Of a stretch of DNA of 64,000 nt, positions 1 to 8,798 are shown one piece after another. The DNA lies in contig NZ_BMVY01000029.1 of NCBI RefSeq assembly GCF_014650955.1, forward strand, positions 52,945 to 116,944. The letters are read 5' to 3'. The stretch is from Streptomyces tauricus. Lineage in GTDB: Bacteria > Actinomycetota > Actinomycetes > Streptomycetales > Streptomycetaceae. The stretch's first letter is position 1. The number at the start of each line of letters is the position of its first letter. Made by a program: the position numbers and the translations under genes. A model generated the notes under the pieces. It ran no database searches and was not told the origin of the DNA. It saw nothing but the letters and a program-made list of their open reading frames with translations.

Positions 1-630
1 GGCCACAACGGCTTCTTCACCTCACCCGACGGGAGTGAGAGCTGGATCGTCTACCACGCCAACGACAGCGCGAGTGACGGGTGTGACAACGGGCGGACGA
101 CGCGGGCGCAGAAGTTCACGTGGAACTCCGACGGGTCGCCGAACTTCGGTGCGCCGGTGGCGCTCGGTTCGAGTCTGGCGGGGCCGTCCGGGGAACCGTC
201 GAGCACATCCACCACGTACACGCTGACCAACCGCAACAGCGGTAAGTGCCTTGAGGTGGCCGGTGGTTCGACTGCCGACGGGGCCAATGTGCAGCAGTAC
301 GCGTGCAACGGCGGGGCCCATCAGCGGTGGCGGGTCGAGGACCGTGGTGACGATACGAGCCGGCTCGTGAACGTGGGGTCCGGGAAGGTGCTGGACACGG
401 CGGACTGCTCTTCCGCGGACGGGGCCGACCTGCGGCAGTGGGCGTGGCTCGACAACACGTGTCAGCGGTTTCGGTTCCTGGCCACGAGTGGGGGGTTCGT
501 GCGGATCGTGAACCAGGCTTCCGGAAAGGTGGCGGATGTCGCGGACTGCTCCTCCGCCGACGGGGCGGACGTCCGCCAGTGGACATGGCTGAACAACAAC
601 TGCCAACAGTGGCGCCCCAACCCCGCATAA
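1..630 (+). CDS. Secreted glycoside hydrolase (GH43-type) with C-terminal ricin-type lectin domain, 5' truncated
   Basis: The frame is open from base 1 to the TAA at 628-630, so the gene begins upstream; 209 residues are visible. The first ~45 residues contain GHNGFFTSPDGSESWIVYHA, which resembles the last strands of GH43-type beta-propeller glycosidases (arabinosidase/xylosidase group). A Ser/Thr linker follows, then a ricin-B-type lectin domain from about residue 70 to the end, with three repeats ending in QRW, QRF and QQW and paired cysteines. Such enzymes are exported and attack plant polysaccharide side chains, with the lectin module binding sugar. The exact substrate cannot be told from the tail alone. 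The nearby sugar importer and sugar-acid genes fit carbohydrate use but lie on the other strand. Confidence 0.75.
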   Translation, partial: GHNGFFTSPDGSESWIVYHANDSASDGCDNGRTTRAQKFTWNSDGSPNFGAPVALGSSLAGPSGEPSSTSTTYTLTNRNSGKCLEVAGGSTADGANVQQYACNGGAHQRWRVEDRGDDTSRLVNVGSGKVLDTADCSSADGADLRQWAWLDNTCQRFRFLATSGGFVRIVNQASGKVADVADCSSADGADVRQWTWLNNNCQQWRPNPA

Positions 631-663
631 CCCCGCGTCAACTGGGCCCGCGCCCCCAAAGAC

Positions 664-721
664 AAAAGATTGCGCCGTTCCCCGCGCCCCTTAAGGGGCG
701 CGGGGAACGGCGCAATCTTTT
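664..721. repeat. 58-bp perfect palindrome made of two intergenic repeat units
   Basis: Two units of the dispersed repeat (core GGGGCGCGGGGAACGGCGC) face each other head to head. The outer ends are AAAAGAT on the left and ATCTTTT on the right, so an RNA made in either direction would form a long GC hairpin followed by a U-run. This is the form of a bidirectional terminator, and it lies between the convergent GH43-type gene and the aminotransferase gene. Confidence 0.85.
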
Positions 722-727
722 AGCTCA

Positions 728-761
728 GCCGCCACCCGCCCGCAGGTGGCGGCGGGTTTTT
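728..761 (+). terminator. Rho-independent terminator
   Basis: GCCGCCACC (728-736) pairs with GGTGGCGGC (745-753) around an 8-base loop and is followed by GGGTTTTTT. It lies directly after the palindrome and would stop transcription coming from the GH43-type gene. Confidence 0.7.
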
Positions 762-785
762 AGGGGCGCGGGGAACTGCGCAGGC
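761..785 (+). repeat. Single copy of the dispersed intergenic repeat
   Basis: One unit, AGGGGCGCGGGGAACTGCGC, follows the terminator's T-run without a partner in inverted orientation. It is the AACTGCGC variant of the family. Confidence 0.8.
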
Positions 786-805
786 TGTAAGCGCCCCCCA
801 GGCGG

Positions 806-2377
806 TCAGCCGGCTCGGTTGGGGGCGCCGGCCGCAGGCCAGCCCGCTCCGTTGGACGCGCCCGGCGTGTTCGGCCAGCCGCCAGGCTGCTGCTGAGGCA
901 CCGGCTGCGGCTGCGGCATCGCCTGGGGCTGCGGCGGGAACCCCTGCTGCGCATACTGCGGCTGACCCTGAGCCGCCACCGCGGTCAGCCCGCCCGGCAT
1001 CCCCGTCGTCCCCCGCGTCTGCGCCGCGGTCAACGGCTGCGGCTGCCCGACCATCCCGTTGGCCGCCGCCACGAGCGGCTGCGGCTGCGGCGGTTGCTGC
1101 GGAAGCTGTTGCGGCGGCTGCGGCTGCTGCACCATGCCGTTCGCCGCGCCCGCGAGTCCCGGGTAGCCCTGCCCGTTCGTCGAGCCGACGAGCCGGTCGA
1201 CCGCCGCCGTCCCCGAGCTGTAGCCGGTCCCCGTCGCCAGCTCGGGCACGGGAGCGGCCGAGCGCCGGGTGGTCCCGTACAGCACCGCTTCCAGGCCGAC
1301 CACCAGTCGGCGTACGTCCTCCTGCGGGCGCACCACGAGCCGTACGAAGCGGCTGGACGAGCCGATCTTGTTGCCGCACTCGCGGACCAGGATCCGGTGC
1401 TCGGTGAGCAGTCGGTCCCGGACCACGGTGCCCTCGGCGCCCACGGGGAGACGCACGAAGAGGAAGTTGCCCTGCGAGGGGTAGACCGTGAGGCCGGGCA
1501 GCATGGAGAGCTGGCGCGCCATGTCGAGCCGGTCGCGGCGCACCATGTGCAGGCTCTCCATGTACTCGGCCCCGTAGTCCTTGAGCATGAAGACCACGGT
1601 CTCCGCGAAGGCGTTCAGGTTCCACTTGGGCAGCATCGAGCGGATGCGGCCGGCGAGGCCCGGGTTGGCCACCATGTAGCCGAACCGCACGCCGTGCAGC
1701 CCGAAGTTCTTGCCGAGGCTGCGCAGCACGATGACGTTGGGGCGCATCACCGCCTCCTCGACGATGCTCGGCTCGTTCTCCGCGTCGGCGAACTCCAGGA
1801 ACGACTCGTCGATGACGATCAGGTCGAGGTCGGCGAGCGCGTCGCAGAACGCCAGGATCGTCTGCTTGGGCAGGAAGCCGCCGTCGGGGTTGTTCGGGTT
1901 GCAGATGACGGCAGCCCGGGTGCCCCTGGAGCGTATGAACTGGATGTACTGCGCCGGGTCGAGGGCGAAGCCGTTGCTCTCCTGGAGCGGGAACATGTCG
2001 ACGCGCTTGCCGGTCTCCAGCGGCTGGTCGGTCCAGCGGCCGAAGGTGGGGACGGGGATGGCGAGCGACTCCCGGACCAGCAAGTGGTCGATCCAGGTGA
2101 TCAGTTCCGTGGACCCGTTGCCCATCGCCACGCACTGCGGGGGAAGTTGCAGCAGGTTGCACAGTTCGGCGGTGATGGTGTCCGCGCTGCTCGGGTAGTA
2201 CGTGATGATGTCGCGCAGCCGGTTGGTCAGCTCGTCCATCATCCTGGGCGAGGGAAAGTACGGATTGCACGGGATACAGAAGTCCACCGGACCCGCCTCC
2301 CCGCTCTCTCGTGCCAGCGCGGCCATCGAGGGGCTGTGCGCGCCGGTGCGGAACAGCGAGGTGACATTGTCGGCCAT
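806..2377 (-). CDS. PLP-dependent class I/II aminotransferase (histidinol-phosphate aminotransferase-like) with Gln/Pro-rich tail
   Basis: 523 residues, ATG start preceded by GGAGGG. The catalytic fold occupies residues ~20-372. It shows the NPNNP turn (160-164), the VIDE motif with Asp190 that binds the pyridine nitrogen, and SLGKNFGLHG with Lys223 as the Schiff-base lysine. These fit the HisC/CobD group of fold-type I aminotransferases. Residues ~373-523 are an extra low-complexity tail of Gln, Pro, Ala and Gly with repeated QPQP blocks, absent from ordinary HisC (about 370 residues). No histidine or cobamide genes are adjacent, so the substrate is unknown. A HisC-like amino-acid or phospho-amino-acid transaminase is the safest reading. 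Confidence 0.8.
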   Translation of the reverse strand: MADNVTSLFRTGAHSPSMAALARESGEAGPVDFCIPCNPYFPSPRMMDELTNRLRDIITYYPSSADTITAELCNLLQLPPQCVAMGNGSTELITWIDHLLVRESLAIPVPTFGRWTDQPLETGKRVDMFPLQESNGFALDPAQYIQFIRSRGTRAAVICNPNNPDGGFLPKQTILAFCDALADLDLIVIDESFLEFADAENEPSIVEEAVMRPNVIVLRSLGKNFGLHGVRFGYMVANPGLAGRIRSMLPKWNLNAFAETVVFMLKDYGAEYMESLHMVRRDRLDMARQLSMLPGLTVYPSQGNFLFVRLPVGAEGTVVRDRLLTEHRILVRECGNKIGSSSRFVRLVVRPQEDVRRLVVGLEAVLYGTTRRSAAPVPELATGTGYSSGTAAVDRLVGSTNGQGYPGLAGAANGMVQQPQPPQQLPQQPPQPQPLVAAANGMVGQPQPLTAAQTRGTTGMPGGLTAVAAQGQPQYAQQGFPPQPQAMPQPQPVPQQQPGGWPNTPGASNGAGWPAAGAPNRAG

Positions 2378-2529
2378 GGACCCTCCGTCCTTGAGGGGCG
2401 GCCCGAGCGGGTACGCGGGCGGCGGCCCGAGCGGGGATACCCGGACCGCCTCTAAGTACGTGCGCCTGTGTGTCCCTGTTCAACGACTGTGAATCGATGT
2501 GGAAGTTGTGAACCACCTGTGAAGGGTGG

Positions 2530-3588
2530 TCACATGTTGAACGAATGGACCGTCGTCGAACGGTAGGTCTCACCCGGCCTGAGCACGGTCGAGGGGAACT
2601 CGGGGCGGTTCGGCGAGTCGGGGAAGTGCTGGGTCTCCAGGCACACCGCGTCGCCCTGCCGGTAGGTCTTGCCGCCGGTGCCGACGAGGGTGCCGTCCAG
2701 GAAGTTCCCGGTGTACAGCTGCATGCCCGGCTCGGTCGTGGCGACCTTCAGGGTGCGGCCGGAGACCGGCTCCCTCAGGTGCGCGATGTGCTCGGGCCGC
2801 TCCGTGAGTCCCTTGTCCAGGACCATGTTGTGGTCGATGCCCTTGGCGTACAGCAGTTGTGGATCGTCCTGCCGCAGGTCCGCCCCGAGCGTCTTCGGCG
2901 TACGGAAGTCGAAGGGAGTGCCCGCGACCTCGGCCAGCTCGCCGGTGGGGACGAGTCCCGCGTCGACCGGTGTGTAGCGGGACGCGGCGACCAGCAGCAC
3001 ATGGTCGTGGACGGAGCCGCCGTCCTCGCCGGCCAGGTTCCAGTACACGTGGTTGGTGAGGTTGACGACCGTGGCGCGGTCGGTGGTCGCCTCGTAGTCG
3101 ACGCGCCAGTCGCCGCGCGCGGTGAGGGTGTAGGTGACCCGCACCGTGAGCGTGCCGGGGTAGCCCATCTCGCCGTCGGGGCTGGTGCGGCGCAGGATCA
3201 GGCCCACGTCGGAGCCGGACTCGTAACCCTCCACGTCCCAGATCCGCCGGTCGAAGCCCTCGGGTCCGCCGTGCAGGTTGTGGCCGCCGTCGTTGACGGG
3301 CAGTTCGTGGTCCTTGCCGTCGAGGCTGAACCGGCCCTTGGCGATGCGGTTGCCGTACCGGCCGATGATCGCGCCGAAGTACGGGCTGGACGTCTCGTAC
3401 GCCTCGACGGTGTCGAAACCGAGCGAGACGTTGGTGTGTCCGCCGCGGCCGTCGGGGAGTTCCAGGGACTGGACGATGCCGCCGTAACTGAGGACCTTCA
3501 GCCGTGTGCCGCCGTTCTCCAGCGACCAGCGGTGGACCTTGGTTCCGTCGGAGAGTTCGCCGAAGAGTTCCTTCACCAGTTCGTTCAC
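2530..3588 (-). CDS. galM: Aldose 1-epimerase (galactose mutarotase)
   Basis: 352 residues from the GTG at 3588, chosen because AGGAA lies just upstream and the product then starts MNELVKELFG, a normal family N-terminus; a longer frame to 3639 has no ribosome site. It interconverts alpha and beta anomers of hexoses. Visible family features are GHNLHGG near residue 90, the NLTNHVYWNL segment with a catalytic histidine, HDH shortly after, and the C-terminal ETQHFPDSPN whose Glu is the predicted base. No signal peptide is seen, so it is cytoplasmic. It lies downstream of the sugar ABC importer on the same strand but beyond a strong terminator, so it is probably transcribed separately. Confidence 0.9.
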   Translation of the reverse strand: MNELVKELFGELSDGTKVHRWSLENGGTRLKVLSYGGIVQSLELPDGRGGHTNVSLGFDTVEAYETSSPYFGAIIGRYGNRIAKGRFSLDGKDHELPVNDGGHNLHGGPEGFDRRIWDVEGYESGSDVGLILRRTSPDGEMGYPGTLTVRVTYTLTARGDWRVDYEATTDRATVVNLTNHVYWNLAGEDGGSVHDHVLLVAASRYTPVDAGLVPTGELAEVAGTPFDFRTPKTLGADLRQDDPQLLYAKGIDHNMVLDKGLTERPEHIAHLREPVSGRTLKVATTEPGMQLYTGNFLDGTLVGTGGKTYRQGDAVCLETQHFPDSPNRPEFPSTVLRPGETYRSTTVHSFNM

Positions 3589-3641
3589 CGGTTCCTGTCT
3601 TCCCGAGACGTTAAGTGGTTCCTGACGCGCACAAAGCAAAA

Positions 3642-3676
3642 TGGGGCCCCGTGGACCGTACGTCCACGGGGCCCCA
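3642..3676 (-). terminator. Strong rho-independent terminator after the sugar ABC operon
   Basis: A perfect 15-bp stem (3642-3656 with 3662-3676) has a 5-base loop. Read on the minus strand it is followed by ATTTTGCTTTG. It lies 8 bases past the permease stop codon and separates the importer from the mutarotase. Confidence 0.88.
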
Positions 3677-3684
3677 CCTGCACG

Positions 3685-4932
3685 TTACGAACCGACCTTG
3701 CGCTTGTTCCAGACGTCGAAGCCGACCGCCAGGAGCAGCACCAGGCCCTTGATGACCTGCTGCCAGTCGCTGCCGACACCGACGAGGTTCATGCCGTTGT
3801 TGAGCACACCGAGGACGACACCACCGATGATCGCGCCGAGGACCGTGCCCACGCCGCCGCTCATCGACGCGCCGCCGATGAACGAGGCGGCGATCGCCTC
3901 CAGTTCGAAGTTCACACCGGCCTTCGGCGAGGCGGCGTTGAAGCGGGCCGCGAAGACCAGACCGGCCAGCGCCGCGAGCATGCCCATGTTGAGGAAGACC
4001 AGGAAGGTGACCTTCTTGTCCCGCACACCGGACAGCTTCGCCGCGGGCAGGTTGCCGCCGATGGCGTAGATGTGGCGGCCGATGACGGCGTTGCGCATCA
4101 CATAGCCGAAGCCCACGACGAGGACGCCGAGGATGAGCAGCACGACCGGCGCGCCCTTGTAGCTGGCGAGCATCATCGTCACCGTGAGCACCGCGGCGAC
4201 CAGGGCCACGATCTTCAGCAGGAACAGCTTGAACGGCGGTACGTCGAGCGCGAACTCCTGCTGCCGCCTGCGGTCACGGAACTCCTGCAGCACGATGAAC
4301 GCGATCACCGCGAAGCCGAGCAGCAGCGTGAGGTTGTGGTAGTTGGTGTCCGGGCCGACCTCGGGAAGGAAGCCGTTGGAGACCTTCTGCAGACCCTCGG
4401 GGAACGGGCCGAGCGTCTGGCCCTCCAGGAAGATCTCCGTCAGACCGCGGAAGGTCAGCATGCCCGCGAGGGTGACGATGAAGGATGGTATGCCCAGATA
4501 CGCGATGAAGAAGCCTTGCGCGGCTCCCGCGGCGGCGCCCAGGAGCAGGCACAGCACCACGGCGATCGGCCAGTCGAGGTCGTGCTTGACCATCAGTACG
4601 GCGGCCACCGCGCCCACGAAGGCGGTGAGCGAGCCGACCGACAGGTCGATGTGGCCCGCGATGATGACGAGCATCATGCCGATCGCGAGGATCAGGATGT
4701 AGCTGTTCTGCAGCACCAGGTTGGAGACGTTGCGCGGCAGCAGCAGGTCGCCGTCCGTCCACACCGCGAACAGCACCACGATCAGGCCCAGCGCGATCAG
4801 CATGCCGTACTGCCGCATGTTGCGGCGCATGCCCTCCACCATCAGCTGCAGCAGGCCGTCGCCGCCGCCGGTCGAGCCGCCCTTGCCGGCGGGGGCCGGC
4901 GCGGGGGACTTGGCGGTCACATTCGTGCTCAT
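3685..4932 (-). CDS. Sugar ABC transporter permease (MmsB/GguB/XylH family)
   Basis: 415 residues with an ATG start 5 bases after the ATPase stop; GAGG lies upstream. About ten hydrophobic segments run from residue 43 to the C-terminus. The conserved AGHIDLSVGS motif of the carbohydrate-uptake-2 permease family is present, and the C-terminal GGVGTVLGAIIGG region is also typical. The protein forms the membrane channel of an importer with the ATPase and binding protein encoded just upstream. In this family the partners usually handle galactose, arabinose, xylose or related monosaccharides. A glycine/alanine-rich N-terminal tail of ~35 residues is the only unusual part. Confidence 0.92.
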   Translation of the reverse strand: MSTNVTAKSPAPAPAGKGGSTGGGDGLLQLMVEGMRRNMRQYGMLIALGLIVVLFAVWTDGDLLLPRNVSNLVLQNSYILILAIGMMLVIIAGHIDLSVGSLTAFVGAVAAVLMVKHDLDWPIAVVLCLLLGAAAGAAQGFFIAYLGIPSFIVTLAGMLTFRGLTEIFLEGQTLGPFPEGLQKVSNGFLPEVGPDTNYHNLTLLLGFAVIAFIVLQEFRDRRRQQEFALDVPPFKLFLLKIVALVAAVLTVTMMLASYKGAPVVLLILGVLVVGFGYVMRNAVIGRHIYAIGGNLPAAKLSGVRDKKVTFLVFLNMGMLAALAGLVFAARFNAASPKAGVNFELEAIAASFIGGASMSGGVGTVLGAIIGGVVLGVLNNGMNLVGVGSDWQQVIKGLVLLLAVGFDVWNKRKVGS

Positions 4933-4937
4933 CGGTC

Positions 4938-6479
4938 TTACCTCTTGTCCTTCGTCATCTGGCGCATCAGCACTTCCTGCGTGGCCTCGGCCCGCGGGAC
5001 CTCACCGGTCAGCCGCCCGGCGGACATCGTGTAGATGCGGTCGCACATTCCGAGCAGTTCGGGCAGCTCGGAGGAGATGAAGACGACCGCCTTGCCCTCG
5101 GCGGCCAGTTTGTCGATGACCGTGTAGATCTCGAACTTGGCGCCCACGTCGATACCGCGGGTCGGCTCGTCGAGGATCAGCACGTCGGGCCCCGCGAAGA
5201 TCCACTTGCTGAGGACGACCTTCTGCTGGTTGCCGCCCGACAGCTTGCCCACCGGCTCGAAGACGGTCGGCGCCTTGATGTTCATCGACTTGCGGAAACC
5301 CTCGGAGACCTGCCGCTCGGCGTGCTCGTCGACGACACCGCCCTTGGCGACCTTGCCCAGCGCGCTGAGCGTGATGTTCCGGTTGATGGTGTCGATGAGG
5401 TTGAGGCCGTAGTGCTTGCGGTCCTCGGTCACGTACGCGATGCCGTGCTTGACCGCGTCGGACACGGTCTTCGTACGGATCTCCTTGCCGTCCTTGAGGA
5501 CGGTGCCGCCCGCGTACCGGCCGTAGGTGCGCCCGAAGACGCTCATCGCGAGCTCGGTGCGCCCGGCGCCCATGAGCCCGGCGATCCCGACGATCTCCCC
5601 GCGGCGCACCTGGATCGACACGTCGTCGACGACCTTGCGCTGCTGGTCGATCGGGTGGTGCACGGTCCAGTTGCGGATCTCCAGGGCCGGCGCCGCGCCC
5701 ACCTCGGTGTCGTGCGGGGTGCGCTCCGGGAAGCGGTGGTCGAGGTCGCGTCCGACCATGCCGCTGATGATCCGGTCCTCGGTGGTCTCCTCGGCCTTCA
5801 CGTCGAGGGTCTCGATGGACCGCCCGTCGCGCAGGATGGTCACCGAGTCCGCGACCGTCTCGATCTCGTTGAGCTTGTGCGAGATGATGATCGAGGTGAT
5901 GCCCTGGTCCTTGAGACCCAGGATGAGCTCCAGGAGCTTGCCGCTGTCCTCGTCGTTCAGAGCCGCCGTCGGCTCGTCGAGGATCAGCAGCTTCACCTTC
6001 TTCGACAGCGCCTTCGCGATCTCGACGAGCTGCTGCTTGCCCACGCCGATGTCGGCGACACGGGTGTCGGGGTGCTCGTCGAGCCCGACCCGCCGCAGCA
6101 GTTCGGTCGCATGCTTCAGCGTCTCGGTCCAGCTGATGAACCCGCGCGTGGCGTGCTCGTTGCCGAGGAAGATGTTCTCCGCGATGGAGAGGTAGGGCAC
6201 CAGGGCAAGCTCCTGGTGGATGATCACGATGCCGTGCTGCTCGCTCGCCCTGATGTCCTTGAACGTGCAGGGCTCACCCTCGAAGAGGATGTCGCCCTCG
6301 TACGTCCCGTGCGGGTGGACGCCGGAGAGGACCTTCATGAGGGTCGACTTCCCGGCGCCGTTCTCCCCGCAGATGGCGTGGACCTCGCCCGGCCGGACGC
6401 TCAGGGAGACGTCCGACAGCGCCTTGACGCCGGGAAAGGTCTTGACGATCGAGCGCATTTCCAGGACGGGTCCCGCCAT
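4938..6479 (-). CDS. Sugar ABC transporter ATP-binding protein (MmsA/GguA/XylG family)
   Basis: 513 residues. The ATG at 6479 is preferred over an in-frame TTG five codons upstream because GGAAGG sits 7 bases before it. The protein is a tandem of two ABC cassettes, as in all carbohydrate-uptake-2 ATPases. The first has Walker A GENGAGKST (38-46) and Walker B LLILDEPTAA. The second has a degenerate Walker A (GLMGAGRTE), signature LSGGNQQKV and Walker B VLILDEPTRG. It powers sugar import with the adjacent permease and lipoprotein, and is translationally tight with the permease (5-base gap). Confidence 0.93.
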   Translation of the reverse strand: MAGPVLEMRSIVKTFPGVKALSDVSLSVRPGEVHAICGENGAGKSTLMKVLSGVHPHGTYEGDILFEGEPCTFKDIRASEQHGIVIIHQELALVPYLSIAENIFLGNEHATRGFISWTETLKHATELLRRVGLDEHPDTRVADIGVGKQQLVEIAKALSKKVKLLILDEPTAALNDEDSGKLLELILGLKDQGITSIIISHKLNEIETVADSVTILRDGRSIETLDVKAEETTEDRIISGMVGRDLDHRFPERTPHDTEVGAAPALEIRNWTVHHPIDQQRKVVDDVSIQVRRGEIVGIAGLMGAGRTELAMSVFGRTYGRYAGGTVLKDGKEIRTKTVSDAVKHGIAYVTEDRKHYGLNLIDTINRNITLSALGKVAKGGVVDEHAERQVSEGFRKSMNIKAPTVFEPVGKLSGGNQQKVVLSKWIFAGPDVLILDEPTRGIDVGAKFEIYTVIDKLAAEGKAVVFISSELPELLGMCDRIYTMSAGRLTGEVPRAEATQEVLMRQMTKDKR

Positions 6480-6514
6480 GGTCGTGCCTTCCAATCCTTA
6501 GAAAACGGCGGTTG

Positions 6515-7627
6515 TTACTTGAGGTCGCTTTCCTTGATGTAGCCCGAGTCGACGACAACTTCCTTGTAGTTGGACTTGTCGACGTTGACCGGGTCCAGCA
6601 GGTAGGCGGGGACGACCTTGGCGCCGTTGTCGTACGTCTTCGTGTCGTTCGTCTCGGGCTTCTTGTCCTTCAGCACGGAGTCGACCATGTTGGCGGCGAC
6701 CTCGGCGAGCTTGCGGGTGTCCTTGTAGACGGTCTGCGTCTGCTGGTCCGCGATGATCGACTTCACCGAGGCGACCTCGGCGTCCTGGCCCGTGACGATC
6801 GGCAGCGGCTTGCTCTTGGAGCCGTAGTCGTCCGACTTGAGCGCGGACAGGATGCCGATGGAGATGCCGTCGTAGGGCGAGAGCACCGCGTCGACCTTGG
6901 CGCTCTTGTACGCCGAGGTGAGCAGGTCGTCCATGCGCTTCTGGGCGGTGCCGCCGTCCCAGCGCAGGGTGGTGACCTGGTTGAGCTTGGTCTGGCCGGA
7001 CTTGACGACGATCTGCTTCTTGTCGATGTACGGCTGCAGGGCGTTCATCGCGCCCTTGAAGAAGTACTGGGTGTTGTTGTCGTCGTTCGAGCCGGCGAAG
7101 AGCTCGACGTTGAACGGGCCCTTCTTCGAGCCGTCCTTCAGACCGAGCTTCTCGACGATGTAGCCGCCCTGGAGCTCGCCGACCTTCTCGTTGTCGAACG
7201 ACGCGTAGTAGTCGACGTTCGGCGAGTTGAGGATCAGGCGGTCGTAGGAGATGACCGGGATGTCGGCTTCCTTGGCCTGCTGCAGAACGTTGTCGAGCGA
7301 CTTGTTGTCGATCGCCGCGATGATCAGCGCGGAGACACCCTGCGTGATCATGTTCTCGATCTGCGAGACCTGGGTGTCCGGGTCGTCCTCGCCGTAGGCC
7401 AGCTTGGTCTTGTAACCGGCCGCCTTGAGGTTCTTCTCCACGTTGGCGCCGTCGGCGATCCACCGCTCGGAGGACTTGGTCGGCATGGCGATACCGACGG
7501 TGCTCCCCTTCGCGTCTCCCTTGTCGCTCTCACTGCCGCCGTCACTGTCCTGCCCGCAGGCGGAGAGGGTGAGGGCGAGAGAGGCTGCCGCGGCTATGGC
7601 GGAGAGGGCTGCCTTGCGATTGCGCAT
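6515..7627 (-). CDS. chvE: Sugar-binding lipoprotein of the ABC importer (ChvE-like)
   Basis: 370 residues from the second ATG (7627), which has GGAAG at a 6-base spacing; the first ATG (7633) abuts the ribosome site. A lipoprotein signal peptide ends in LSAC with Cys24 as the lipidated residue. The mature part is a periplasmic-binding-protein type I fold with motifs shared with ChvE and xylose/arabinose-binding proteins, such as ERWIADG, the SQIENMI segment, PVISYDRL and VTGQDAEVAS. It captures monosaccharides outside the membrane and feeds the permease. As first gene of the three-gene operon it has a 130-base leader that may hold the promoter. Confidence 0.92.
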   Translation of the reverse strand: MRNRKAALSAIAAAASLALTLSACGQDSDGGSESDKGDAKGSTVGIAMPTKSSERWIADGANVEKNLKAAGYKTKLAYGEDDPDTQVSQIENMITQGVSALIIAAIDNKSLDNVLQQAKEADIPVISYDRLILNSPNVDYYASFDNEKVGELQGGYIVEKLGLKDGSKKGPFNVELFAGSNDDNNTQYFFKGAMNALQPYIDKKQIVVKSGQTKLNQVTTLRWDGGTAQKRMDDLLTSAYKSAKVDAVLSPYDGISIGILSALKSDDYGSKSKPLPIVTGQDAEVASVKSIIADQQTQTVYKDTRKLAEVAANMVDSVLKDKKPETNDTKTYDNGAKVVPAYLLDPVNVDKSNYKEVVVDSGYIKESDLK

Positions 7628-7762
7628 GATCATCTTCCTTGATGCTCTGACGGAGGCTCGGTCTTCAGTTGTGAAGGTGGTGGAGCTCGGAACGACCGAG
7701 AGGAGGTGTGTGGGATTGTGTTCGGCCGCGTCGTCTTTTGTGAAGGGGGTGTAGTCGGAACG

Positions 7763-8731
7763 TTATGAGGGAATGTCAAAACGTTGGAGTGTCCCCGGCA
7801 GCCGCGAACCGAGCGGCGCCATGTCGCCGTCCGCCCCGTGCCGCGCCAGCAGGTCCAGGGCCAGCCGGCCGCGCCGGACCCTCTCCCGTGCCGTGGACAG
7901 CGTCAGCTCCCTCATGTGGTGGCCGTACGGGTAGATCCCGGGAGCCTTGGACAGGCCGAACTTGAGGTACAGCGGTGCGCCGCGCCGGATCAGCTCGGCG
8001 ACCTCGTACATGCGCACGTAGCCGCCGAGATCGTCGGGAGCCTCGATGTACATGTCCATCGGGGCCGCGCTGACCCTGCGGATCTCCGTCAGGTGGTCCA
8101 GCGTGAGATCGCTGGGCACGTTGATGGAGTCTCCGCCGAGCTGCTCGTACACGGCGTACGCGGCCGGGTTGACCGGACCGATGAGCGCCGAGACCTTGAG
8201 CGTGGTGTCGGCCGGAATGATCCCGGCGACACGGGCCCTGTGCAGAGTCCACAGCACGCCCTCGTCAGCCACGAGGAGGCACTTTACGCCCAACTCCGTT
8301 GCGCGTACGGCGTCTTCCAGACAGCCCGCCACCGCATCGTGACCACGCGCCCTGGTACCGCCGCCCCGCGAGTCCGTGCGGGTCGAGCCGCCGATGTCCC
8401 AGGTGCCGCGCGGGCCGGTGAAGAGGCACAGCTCGATGTCCCGCTCGGCGGTGGCGTCGACCATCTCGGTTATCTCGGCGTCGGTCAGCATCCAGATGCC
8501 GCTGCCCTGGCTGATCCGGTGGATCGGCACATCGAGCCGCGAGGACTCCTTGAGGACCACGGCCAGCGCCTCGGGCCCCTCGCACGAGGGGATCTCGGTA
8601 CGCCATGTGCCGCCTCCCGGGAAGGAGTGCGGGGAGGCGTCGGCGGGGGACAGGGCGGGGGCGCCCAGGCCGAGCGCGGCGAGCGCCTGCTCGGCGGGTC
8701 GACGGGCCGCTCTGGGAGAAGCGTCGGTCAC
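7763..8731 (-). CDS. Peptidase U32-like TIM-barrel protein of unknown substrate
   Basis: 322 residues, upstream of and codirectional with the sugar importer. The chain shows alternating strand/helix segments of a TIM barrel. Several stretches resemble U32-family proteins (YhbU/collagenase group): the order is IHRISQGSGIW, ELCLFTGPRG, GVKCLLVADEG and PMDMYIEAPDDLGG. A conserved APGIYPYG near the C-terminus is also seen. U32 proteins were first called peptidases, but several act in hydroxylation of RNA or ubiquinone. Placement between sugar transport and sugar-acid genes suggests a role in carbohydrate metabolism; that is inference only. An imperfect palindrome lies 33 bases upstream of the start. 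Confidence 0.55.
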   Translation of the reverse strand: MTDASPRAARRPAEQALAALGLGAPALSPADASPHSFPGGGTWRTEIPSCEGPEALAVVLKESSRLDVPIHRISQGSGIWMLTDAEITEMVDATAERDIELCLFTGPRGTWDIGGSTRTDSRGGGTRARGHDAVAGCLEDAVRATELGVKCLLVADEGVLWTLHRARVAGIIPADTTLKVSALIGPVNPAAYAVYEQLGGDSINVPSDLTLDHLTEIRRVSAAPMDMYIEAPDDLGGYVRMYEVAELIRRGAPLYLKFGLSKAPGIYPYGHHMRELTLSTARERVRRGRLALDLLARHGADGDMAPLGSRLPGTLQRFDIPS

Positions 8732-8763
8732 AAGCGTTCCTTAGCTCTGGCAAAGTAGTATGC

Positions 8764-8779
8764 GTTCGATATGTCGGAC
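8764..8779. promoter_or_regulatory. Candidate operator upstream of the U32-like gene and sugar importer
   Basis: GTTCGATATGTCGGAC matches its own reverse complement at 12 of 16 positions and lies 33 bases before the U32-like start codon, where a repressor of the downstream sugar genes would bind. No regulator gene is adjacent. Confidence 0.35.
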
Positions 8780-8798
8780 ATGGTTCGTGTCGGTGGAT

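Noticed and set aside
2545..5034. A very long open frame on the plus strand opposite galM and the ABC permease
   Set aside because: It is the antisense shadow of GC-rich genes: no ribosome site, His/Asp/Arg-biased composition and no family resemblance, while the minus strand encodes complete known proteins.
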